Translations under genes and position numbers: made by a program | Assembly (NCBI GenBank): GCA_039000515.1 | Contig: JBCFYV010009882.1 | Span: 54,611,846 to 54,675,845 of the forward strand | DNA length: 64,000 nucleotides | Direction of reading: 5' to 3' | From: Timema cristinae | Lineage: Eukaryota; Arthropoda; Insecta; Phasmatodea; Timematidae | The notes under the pieces: generated by a model | Told to the model about the DNA's origin: nothing | Seen by the model: only the letters and a program-made list of their open reading frames with translations | Databases searched by the model: none | Shown here: positions 23,801 through 35,800 of the stretch, piece after piece | How positions within the stretch are numbered: the first letter of the stretch is position 1 | How the letters are laid out: each line of letters opens with the position of its first letter

Positions 23801-26800
23801 CTATATTTATAAACTAAATGCTTATACTAAAATATATATGAATTACTAAGCACTTTAATTAGTATAAAAGTGTCAAATGTTTAAAGGTGGTTTATTTGTA
23901 GTTGAGGCATTTACCAGGCCAACTTTTCATTTTTATTACAATAGTTAATACCCACACCGGTGTATCGTGGGTAGAGGCATCAGTTTCTCTTTACTGGTTT
24001 ACGGGCTACGAAAATGGTTACACGGCTGAATGTACTGAGGTAACAATCTTATGACTAACTATGAACCACTATCATTTTAGTCAGTAGAACATTCAACATA
24101 AGCAAATATTGAACCACTTTTAGGATGAACCCTAGAGCATCCAACATTATCAAATTATGAATCACTGGTAGAATAGCACCTGCAACAGTCAACATTAGCA
24201 AATTATGAACCAATGGCAAAATAGCCAAAATTAGCATCCAATTAACATCCAAAATTAGCTAATTATGAACCACTGGTAGAATAGCCCCTGCAACATCCTA
24301 GATTATCAAATTATGAACCATTGGTAGAATAGCCCCTGCCAAATCCAACATTGGCAACTTATGATTCACTGGAAGAATAGCCCCAGCAACATCCAACATT
24401 AGCAAATTATGAACCACTAATAGAATAGCCTCTGAAACATCCAACAATAGAAAATTATGAGCTACTAGTACAGGTCTCGGCAACCTGCGGCTCTTTGACC
24501 AGTTTTTGCAGCTATTCTCTACAGGGTTCAATATATGTTAATTTTTAAACAAAAATACAGATTTTGGTTAACAGAAAACATCCACACAACTGATTGATTC
24601 TATCTATTTTATCAACAAAGTGTCGAACATCGCACAACTTGCATCGTCGTTGTGTTGGTGTTTTGTTTTGTTCCCCTCCTATCTATTCTACAACAAAGTG
24701 CTGAACATCATGCACATCACATTAGTGTTTTGTTTTGATCCCCTCTCCTCTCCCACTTGTGCACTGTGCAGCAGTGGAGTTAAACGGTTGAGTTTTTTCT
24801 TTGTGATAGTAATGAACATTGTGTGCGTCATGTTGGTGTTTTATTTTGTTGTTGTTGCTTTGTGATTGTGGTTAGGCGTCAATAAAGTCAAGTGATTGAG
24901 CTTTGAAATGGCTACAAAGAAAAAAACAAATAAAATTGAGTGATGAACACTGTGAATTTAGACAAGAGTGGGCTCGGAATTTTGCATTTGTACAAAATTC
25001 AGGTGGACTCCCACATGTCTTATTTGCAAATAAAAGATGTCAATAAATAAGACGTTTAATGTTGAAAGATTATTATTTTAGTAGTATTTTTATTATTATT
25101 AATAATATTATTACTAGTAGCATCGCGTCTTACTACTCGTTCGGACTATACCAACTTACGGAAATGTGTAATGGTAGGGGGATTGTGAGATTAAAATGGA
25201 GGACCTACAGTTTAAAGTGGGATCCAAACCATGGTGGAGGCTTGGCATTCCACACAATCACAAGTTGTGATTAATAAACGTCTTGCCAAGGGTGAAGGAA
25301 GGGTTTAGCAATCAGATATTATTATTATTATTATTAGCACCGTGTCTTACTACCCGTTCGGGTTATATGCACTTACGCTAATGTGTAATGGTAGGGTGAT
25401 TGTGAGATGAAATGAAGGACCTACAGTTTAACGTGGAATCCGAACCACGGTGGCGGCCTGGCATTCCACACATTCACAAGATGTCTTGTCAGAGGTGTAG
25501 GAAGGGTTTGGAAATCAGATAAATCTGTGCCAGGACCGAGGATTGAACTCCAGACCCCCAGCACAGAAGTCCGACACCTTAACCCTAGACCGCCAGGTCA
25601 CCAATGTTGAAAGATATTTTACTATGAAACACATAACATTTGCTGATACCTATCCAGAGAGCAAAAGCAGTGCAGGAACTTCAGTCCCAAATGCAACAAT
25701 CAACATCGATGTTCAAGAAGTGGATGAATTCATCAAATGTTGTTACTTCAGCGAGTTTTGTAGCAGTGCGCGAAATACTGTAGTACAGCGGGGTAAACCC
25801 TTCCCAGATGGTGAATATTTGGAAGAATGCTTTATGAAGTTGTGTGAAGAAATTTTTCACGATTTAAAAAATAAAGAAAAAATAATGCGAAAAATCAAAG
25901 ATACACATTGTCTGCTAAAACCGTGCGGGCTGGAACCATAAAGATGGCTGAAAGAGTTACTTCTCAGCAAACAAAAGACCTGACTTCAACCTTAACATTG
26001 TTTTTCATTACCCTGAATGAGTCTTGTGATATAAATGATACAGAGCACAACTGTGTCTTCTGGGCAGATGCATTACTTCTACGAGCTCTCAAGAAGAGTT
26101 GATTGCTTTGATACCTTTGAAAGGTCAAACCCGTGGCGAAGACATAACAGAAGCGGCAGTAAGATGTTAAATAAATCAGAATATAGATTTAAATAAAAAT
26201 CTAACCATTGCTATAGATGGAGCGCCAAGCATGACAGAAAAACATAAAGGGTTTGTATGTAACTTTGTTTGAAAAGCATATCGACCACAATGTCTTTTCC
26301 TTTCGCATCATCCATCAAGAGGCTTTATGTGCTCAAACACTCCCTGAAGAAACATGCAAAGTGATGGATTTAGTTGTGAAGAATGTCAACACTATAATGG
26401 CTAAAGGACTTAACCATCGGCAGTTCCGAATATCTCTGTGTGAAGTAGATTGCCAATATTCTGTCCTTCTTCTGCATAATAAAGTGCGTTGGCTTTCAAG
26501 CGGCTAGGTGCTAAATCAAATTTCATTCTGCTTTACTGAACTAAAAACTTTTTAAACGATAAAGGCCTACATTATCCAGAATAGTCTGATGATATATGGC
26601 TTCAGAGATTTTATTTTATGGTAGATATGACAGCACACTTAAACAAACTCAATGTGAAGCCACAAGTGCAAGGAAACATGGTATTTTATCTTTTAGAAGA
26701 AGTTATTTCTTTTGAGCAAAAACTTATTTTGTTCCACATGAACTTGTAAAGGATAAACCTCACTCATTTCACACAAGTGAAGAAATATCAAGTGGACACA

Positions 26801-29800
26801 AGTGTTCCAATTATTATGAACTTTCCACAGACGCAGTCAAACAAATGAGTGAATCATTCAAAAAACGATTTGAGGAGTTCAGAGATTATAAAGCTATTCT
26901 GTGGTTTTTTTAATAAAGCCTTTGGAATGAGAAATAGATAATCTTCATTTTTCAACATTTGCTGGCATTGTAATCCAAGCTGATTTTTAGCTTCGGTTAT
27001 TGGATCTCAAATCAAAAGAGTTGTGAAGTAACAAATTTAAGACTCTCAATATAGATCTGGAAATATTCAAAAGACAACAAAGCCTGTTATGTGCCCAACA
27101 TAAATGGGCTGAATTATCAAGATTACAATGGTGTAATCAAGTGATATTCGACACTTGGAACAATCTGCCAGAGTCGTATTGCCTGTTAAAATAAATGCAC
27201 CAGGAATTTTGACCATCTTTGGCTCAACAGATTATTGTGAACAAACATACTCCAAAATTAACTTGATCAAAAGTAAACTAAGGAGCAACCTTCATGACAA
27301 GTCTTGAATTGTGTCTAAGACTAAAAATTACTAACTATGCACCAGATATCCCTCAGTTATGTAACGAAATGCAGGGTCAGATTTCACATTAATTTGTTTG
27401 GTTTTGTCACAAAAATCCAAAAGCTACAGCCAAAAATAAAAAATCAAGTACATACCTACCTACCTTGTGTAAGATTCTAATGAAAGCTGTCTGAGTATAA
27501 TTAAGCTTAAAAAATGTGATTTATTCAATAACAAATGCATGATTTAATAACACTTATCAATCACATAAGTAAAATGTATGAGTGGCTCTTTGAGTGTCAC
27601 AAATTTTTTAAAATGCAAAAATGTGGCTCTTTGCCCAAATAAGGGTGCCGCCCCTGCACTAGTAGAATAGCCCTTGCAACATCCAACATTAGCAAATTAT
27701 TAACCCCTAGTAGCTTGGCCTCTGAAATATCCAACATCAGCAAATTATGAACAACTAACTGGAATATCCAACATAGCAAATTATGACCCACTAGCTGGAA
27801 TATCTAACATTAGCAAATTATGACCCACTAGTAGCATGGTCTCTGGAATATCCAAAATTTGCAAATTATGAACAACTGAGAGCCTGGTCCTGAAACATCC
27901 AATATTAGCAATTTATGTACTACTAGAAGCATGGCCTCTAGAATATCCACTTTAGCAGATTATGAACCACTAGTAGAAAAGACCTTGCAACATCCAACAT
28001 TAGCAAATAATGAACCACTTGTAGTTAAACCTTGGAATATCCAAAATTAGCAGATTATGAACCACCAGTGGCTTGGCCCCTGGAACATCCAACATTAGCA
28101 GATTATGAACAACTAGTAGCATGGCCTCTGGAATATCCAAAATTAGCAGATTATAAACCACTTGTAGCTAGACCTTGGAATATCCAACATTAGCAAATAA
28201 TGAACCACTAGTAGCTTGGTCTCCTGAATATCCAACATTAGCAAATAATGAACCACTAGTGGCTTGACCCCTGGGACATCCAAAATTAGCAGATTATGAA
28301 CCACTGGTTACCTGACCCCTGAAACATCAAACATTAGCAGATTATGAACCAATGGTTGCCTGACCCCCAGAACATCGAACATTAGCAGATTATGAACCAC
28401 TGGTTGCCTGACCACAGGAACATCCATCCAACATTAGCAGATAATGAACGATTGGTTGCCTGACCCCTGGAACATGAAATATTATCAGATTCTTAATGAC
28501 TTGTAGATTGGCCCTGTTATCCAACAAGTGTGTGTACTGAGCCACTGGTAACCTGCTCATTTGAAATCCCATAAGTTATTACTTTCGGAAGTCGGGATTC
28601 AAACCAAAACTATGGTGAAGTTTAATGTATGATTTAGTTCCATATCAACAAGTGTGGGGTTACTCTTTATTTAGCAAATAATAATAATACACTCCACTAA
28701 CATACGTTTGTTATGGGTTTATGACTTACCTGGAAGCATCGTAAATCAACTCTTTCATCTTTTTAAGTTTGGTTCATTTTCTTGGTCTTAATGCACGTTG
28801 CTTCTTAGTGTTAAACTTAGCCATGTTAAATAAACACGAAAAATTAATATAAGCTTTAGAAAAGTCCTATTTTAGAAAAAACTAGCGTGGGTTTGCTTGC
28901 ATCATTATAAGTTAAAAGGTGTAGCAATAGTGTGCTCAGGACCACATTATCGGTTCACTAAGCATTAACTAACATTCTTGCATACTGCCCTTTCAGTGTT
29001 TAGTACAAGCAAAACAAGAAATGTAATGAAATAGACAGTTCAAATTTATATTTGCAATGATGAATTGTGTGTCACTCATAAAATTAACGAGTAGAGTTAG
29101 ACTAATAAATCAAAAAATTTGAAATAATGACATTCTGTACTACAAAATGAGATAAAATGAAAATATTGGGGTATAAAAAGAAATGTACTTATATAATCTT
29201 AAAAATGATGTAATTTTACCATTATTTATTACAATGGCATGTAAAAAGCATATAATAGAAAGTTTGACCCCTTATAACTCGTGAACTGTAATGAATTGAA
29301 ATAAATTTTTACAATTTATAATTATACACGTGTTAAAATAGTGCAATAACATATTTATGGTCGAATGGCCTTTAGGGCATAGTCCACGATTAGATAGAAT
29401 GAAACCAGATATCCAAGCTAAGTTTAAAATGGGCTTCACCCAAATGAGAAATTATGACTAAGACTTACTGTTGGCCCTCCATAGGACTGTTTGATTAAAT
29501 AAATAGATTTTATTTTGCCTTATGTGTGAAGTTTTTTCGGTTGTCTTATTGTTAAGTTAGGTAATCTGAACCCAGGTCTTGGGACGTTCCATTCATGGAG
29601 ATGTCTCTTGATTAAATTTGACTTGTGCTGATGTGTTTAGCCTTTAAAAGGGCCAGCTGTCCTTATTAACATTTTCTGTAACCTTCAGACACTTGGAGTT
29701 TCTCCCCTATGTAGCTTGGATATTGGCAATTGAGACATTTTGTATTTTTCTGGTTGAAAAGGAGAATGGGCGTAGCCCATAGACCCTAATGTTGTAATTT

Positions 29801-32800
29801 GTTTGCTTTTGAGTGGGGCTATTTCTATGTAGTCAGATTAATATTTTGTTGGTGTTGAGCCCAACCATTTACTAATGAAGCTTCTCTTTCCAAGCTGTTC
29901 TTAGAATTTTTTACGGGCTTGGCATGTTCTGTTGTCAATTTGATTAATGTCATTGTTAGATAATTTAGATTTTATCTGTTATCTGGGCTGGACCCATATA
30001 CTTTTGCAGGGGTTCTATGCATTATTTTCTTTCCGTCTTAAGCACACTTTATATAACTAACAACTGTGACCACTTATTGAGTGTGCACTTTTGTTTGATA
30101 AATTATTATCATTTGATAATATGCGCTTTTCCCTCATTTTTTGTACATTTATGTTGCTTGGTAGAATAGTGAAACTAGCGCTACCAGGTGACAATGGATT
30201 TAATTACTTTACATCCTCATGTAGTGGTAAATGTAATCATCTTTGTTGGAAAGACTTTTATATATATCTTGCAACAGAAGTATGGTCAAGATAAGTTAAA
30301 GTGTGGCGAATCTTGAATTTCTAAAATAACTTCCAAGATTAATCCTAGAAGTTATTTTAACAACCCAAAAAATAGAAACCTCTTCATTATTGAGAGTTTT
30401 CTATCTTTCCAAGTTGATAATTATAGTCCAATTTAAATTTTCCAAACATACCCAAAATGTCTTTCTTAAGCAAATCAGACAAGTCTCACAAAGTCATGTA
30501 ATACTATCAAAGTTGATTGATAGATTGCTCAATACCAACAAACGTGTGGATGTTTCACACAACTGTAGCTTCAAGGAATGTGATATAAAAATATATTATA
30601 AAAGAGGACAGCAACTTTAAAAGTAAGCTTTCAATTCCAATACTTCTAGACTAGGTTGAGAGGTTGTTTTCTAGGTTAGGATAGGTTAAGATAAAAAAAT
30701 TTAGCACTGCGTGTTACTACCTGTTCAGGTTATATACATGGGTACTAATTAAGCTAATGAGTTAGGAAAGAGGAAAGTTGAATTTATAGGAGTGTACCCA
30801 CATTTGCGTGGAGGAAGGGTGGAAAACAATTTTTGGAAAAAAATCCTCAATACATCTGACCGGGATTCAAACTCCAATCTCCTTGTCATCGGCAGTCTAA
30901 TCTAATACAAGAGTGACACCTTAGACCACGCACTTTGCGAAGCAGGTAAGATTGAAATGAAATACATATGTTACAATTTATCTCTTTGACTAAAGCCCTG
31001 GTTGGAAATCTTATAAAAACAAAAGATTATAAGTATCACATACATGGTGAAAATCAATTTTATCCAGAGCTTAAATAATATTAGTAATTTTTCTATATTT
31101 AGAGAATTTGCATGGACAACTTTTAACATTTTAAACTAAAATAACACCATTAGTGCATATATATATATATATAATAAAATAAATGTAGCACTAAATTTTA
31201 TTGAAAAGATAGAATATTTAAAGAGTTTGATTATAAATACAGTATACATAATTATGCATATAATGTATACATATACATATGTACACATATAAATGTGTGT
31301 TTTTAAAAATAATATAATTTATGGCTCAACAGTTTAAATGGGTATGAGACTGACCCGTTTGTAAAACCTTAATGAGATGGATTTAAGTTTACTTTAAATA
31401 CATAAATTGTATTAATTTTGTTTATTGAGCAGGGTAAGAGTTGCATATTTGGTATCCTTAAAAAGTATGTTTTCTTACCATAATGTGTTTGTGTTCTATG
31501 TTGGAATAAGTCATTCATTTGTCTCGTATGATAGTTGTGCTGTAATGCTATTTATTGCTTTTTTTTTAATGCACCACGTCTTACTACCCCTTCAAGTTAT
31601 AAGCTATGGCTTGTTCTTAAGTTTGGTGTATATGTGTATTCATAGATTAAAATTATATATTCCTTTTGTTGGTCATGTGTTGTGATCAATGTAGTAGATA
31701 TAGCCTTTCCAAAGTTTCAAGTTGATTAAATGAATTTAAGGCTACACAATTAGTTTGTCTCAAAGCTTGCATAGCCCCCTTTTAGCTAAAATCGGTCTAC
31801 ATATTTGTCAGTTATAGCGGAACAAACAGACAGATATTTGAGTTGCTGTCATCTTGAAAAAGATAACTAGATCAAGAAACCATGTGTATATGTTGTTTGA
31901 CCAAGGTTAAAAGAATGTCGCTACCGAATTTAATTAAAATTGGTCCATGCATTTAACAGTTTTTGTAGAACAAAAATGCAGACAAACAGATGAAATGCCA
32001 AGTGATTGATTTAAAACATAGCCTCACCTTGCTCAGTCAATAACATCCTAGAAATGAATTACCATAAAGCATTTTTTATATGGGTGATACACAAGCTACT
32101 TCTTGTTTGGGCTATAGTACTGTATAAGAGGAACTAGTGACAACAAAACATTTGATCAAAAATCATTAATATCTCCTTAGAGAGAGAATGAAAAACAACT
32201 AATAGAATTATCTACACACAGTTTCTCTAATTGAAAATTAATCTCAACATAAATAGTTTAACACAAGCTAGCCCTCAGAACAAGGTAGTAAAAAATAACC
32301 CTCTCTGAGAGTTGATGAGACCTTGTGAGGCTATTTATGTTATGGTAGTGAATATAATATAGAGTAACAAGAGGGAGACAAGTGTCAGGATTAGGCCCTC
32401 GAACATCCAACATTAGTAGATTATGAACCTATGGTAGCTTAGTCCCTAGAGCATTCCACTCTAGTAAATTATGAACCACTAGTAGTATGGTCCCTGGAAT
32501 ATTCAACATTGAGAACTTGGTTTATAGTCTAGGCATTGTCCATTTGAATACAATGTTCCAAGTTTTTTCAAATAATTTATGAAGAAAAAGCTTTTAATTA
32601 TTTATCTAGGTTAGTTTTGTGTGATGATAGCGCCCTGCGGCTATGTGAGGAACTACACACTCTATCCAGGAACAAGTTGAGTGTCAGAGGTGTTACCCCA
32701 AGAACTTGTTATCTGTGGATGTGTATTGTAATTTCTTATGCCTGCAACATGTATTAACAGAATAGACTTCGCCTTGTATTGAGTTAGACTGTTGTATATT

Positions 32801-35800
32801 TGACAATTCTCACTGTAATATCACATGGTGGCAGCGGTGAGATATTGCGCTGTAATTAAGTAGGCCTATAACTAAGGTGAAGTGAACAGCTCCAACATAG
32901 ATAAAGAGCCCAGTTCCAATATGTCGGCTCCTGTGTATCAAATTCTGGCTCCAGACCCTTTCGATTTCAAATTGACATTGGAATGGAAATAATGGAAAGA
33001 TCGTTTTATGCGTTTCAGACGTGCTTCAGGTATGATAAAAAAGGAAGAAGATCAGGTAGATTCTTTGATTTATTTGATGGGCCCTCAGGTTGAAACTATT
33101 TTTTTTATCATTTAAGCTATCAACAGCTGATCAAAAGAAGTTTGATACAGTCCTTCAGAAGTTTTACAGCCATTTTATTCCCACCAAAAACATAATCTTT
33201 GAGCGAGCACATTTCCATGCTAAATTCCAACACGAAGGCGAGTCAGTAAGCGATTATGTTACAGATCTTCATACTGTTGCTCAAGATTGCAACTTTCCTG
33301 TCACTTTTTATGATGAAGCCATTAGAGATAGAGTCATAGTTGGTATTATAGATAAAAACAATCTCTCGTTCAAACTACAATTAGATGCCAAATTAACTCT
33401 GTAAACAGCTTTTAATTCTGCTATACAATATGAGCAAGTGAAAAAAACAGCAGGAAACTTTAACATGAGCTAGTCAAGTTGGAGTTGACAAGGTTAATTC
33501 TACAAATAAACTTAAAAAAAAAAAAAAAAGAGTGGACAATTTTTTTGTTGTAGTAGGAACACTTTGCTAACTAAGATAAAAGTCAAACTATAAAATAATG
33601 TTTTTGGTGTGGGAGTAATAATGAACACCCTAGAACAAAATGTCCTGCTAGGAGTGCTATTTGTTATCAGTGTCATTATAAAGGGCATTATGCAAAATGT
33701 TGTAGATTTAAATCAGTTGATGCTGTTGACGGAGGACGAGTTAGATGAAGATGATGAATTTATCGACCTTGCCTCTACAGAAACTAATCATTTGCATGTT
33801 AAATGGTTGGTAAACACCATATTCTGTGGGAAAGATCTTTCTGCTAAAAATTGATACAGGTGCAGATGTGAATATTATTGGAAAACGTACATAAACATCC
33901 ATCAAATAAAATTCTATCCAGTCCAGGGGGCACTCAGCTCAAAACATTGGCAGGATTCAAGGAAAACTCCAACATAAGAACAAAAATATTTTTCAGACAT
34001 TCTATAGTTCAAGGAGCAGATTCTTCTAAGCCATCATACTAGTGAGAAATTATGCCTTATAAAGAGCATTTCTGGAGTAGGAAAAGCTAATTTTTTTCTA
34101 AAAACTGTGTTCCCCAAGCTTTTTACAGGACTAGGAGAATTTGAGAGCCATCTATACTTATAAAATAACATGTCCTGACTGACTGACTGACTGATTCATC
34201 ATCGCCGAGCGCAAACTATCAAGGCTATAAGCATGAAATTCGGACTGTATATTAATTTTGTTATCTAGGCACCCAATAAGAAAGGATTTTAGAAAATTCC
34301 ACCCCAAAGGGGTCAAAATAGGGGATGATAATATGTATGAAAGTCCGTCATTTTGAAAGTTACATAAACAAAATTTTGTATTTCGGTTATTGACGTAAAA
34401 CAAATAAATACGTGTTTCAGGAATTTTGGAAATTTTATTTAATAAGGGATGAAAAAGGGGGTGAAAATTTGTATCGGACTTGCATTATTTTTGATCTGAG
34501 GTCAAGTTATGGTCATCAACGTAACGTAATATTTTAAATTAATCTGTAAATACATATGTATATTTTCGTATTTGTATAAAATCAACTTCCACGCGAGCAA
34601 AGCCCGGGCAACAGCTATCTAGTATTACATAAAACTTAGAGAGGGGGTTGTACCACATGCTATTAGTGTTCCCTAACATGTTACTTTACATTTAAAGAAG
34701 GTTCTTAAAAAATAACTGGATAGGATGGTTCAGGATGAAGTCATAGAAAAAGTTGACTAGCCATCAGATTGGTGTGCTCCCATGGTTATAGTTCCAAAAG
34801 CTAATGGATCCCCAAGGTTGTGTGTTAACCTGACTAAATTAAATCAACATCCCTATGCAGGCAGTTGATTATTCCCTAGGTCAACTAGAAGGGGCTAAGG
34901 TATTCTCAAAACTAGATGCCAACTAAGGATTCTGGCAGGTTCCCCTCACAAATTCTTCCAGAGCTCTGACCACATTCATCACACCGTATGGAAGGTATCG
35001 GTTTCTTCGATTAACTTTTGGGATATCCCCTGCTCTGAAGGTTTTCCAGAAGAAGGTCAGTGCGCATTTAGAAGGATTGGAGGGAGTTGTCTGCCATTTT
35101 GACGATATTTTAGTATATGGGTCAACTGTTGAGGAACATGACTCACGGCTTTATAAGGTCCTTTCTAGAATGCAAGAAGCAGGTTGGACTCTAAATGAGG
35201 AAAAGAGTTTGTTTAGGCAAACTACAATAAACTTTCTTGGCCATATCGTATCTGCGAAGGGTGTTTCCCTGGACCTAAAGAAAGTTGATTCTATTCTCAA
35301 ACTGAAACCTCCCACTAATGTAACTGAGCTAAAGGATTTTTGGGTCTTGTAACATTTCTGGCCAATTTAGTCCTAAATCTATCTACCTTATCGCAACCTC
35401 TTAATGAGCTTCTCCGCTCAAACGTCGACTGGTTATGAGATTGTCCACAGGCTCAAGCATTTGATAACATAAAGATAGCAATAGCAAAGCCACCTAGTCT
35501 TGTTTTATATAAGTGCAAAAATGACACTATTTTGTCAGCTGACGCATCATCCTATGGCCTTCGTGCATATTTAATACAACGCCAAGATGATGGATCTCTA
35601 AGAACTGTTAGTTATGCTTCTTGAACTCTCAGTGAAGCTGAGAGAAAGTGGGCACAAATTGAGGAGGAGGGACTGGCACTCACTTGGGCATGTGAACGTG
35701 TTTCTGATTTCATTACAGGCATTCATATAACAGTAGAGACTGATCATAAACCTTTAGTTTCTATTTTCACCACCAAAGACCTAGATTCTATAACCCCTAG

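Larger units (their letters stand above)
24471..27656 (+). mobile_element. hAT transposon 1 (GTF2IRD2/ZBED-like), inserted in the 48-bp array
   Basis: The ends are CAGGTCTCGGCAACC (24471) and, read inward on the minus strand, CAGGGGCGGCACCC (27656); both then carry a CTCTTTG or CAAAGAG motif. The flanking 8-bp duplication is TACTAGTA (24463-24470) versus CACTAGTA (27657-27664), 7 of 8 matching, the size expected for hAT. It interrupts the 48-bp array and is itself interrupted by a SINE dimer (25071-25602). Length without the SINE is about 2.6 kb. Confidence 0.88.

Noticed and set aside
24055..28520. CRISPR-like array
   Set aside because: Contiguous diverged units without unique spacers, in an animal intron: a satellite, not CRISPR.
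24055..28572. Minus-strand ORFs rich in Leu/Met/His (for example 24252-24055, 24531-24298, 28572-28390)
   Set aside because: They come from a 48-bp repeat, a multiple of three, which gives a stop-free 16-residue period by chance. They have no start context or domain.
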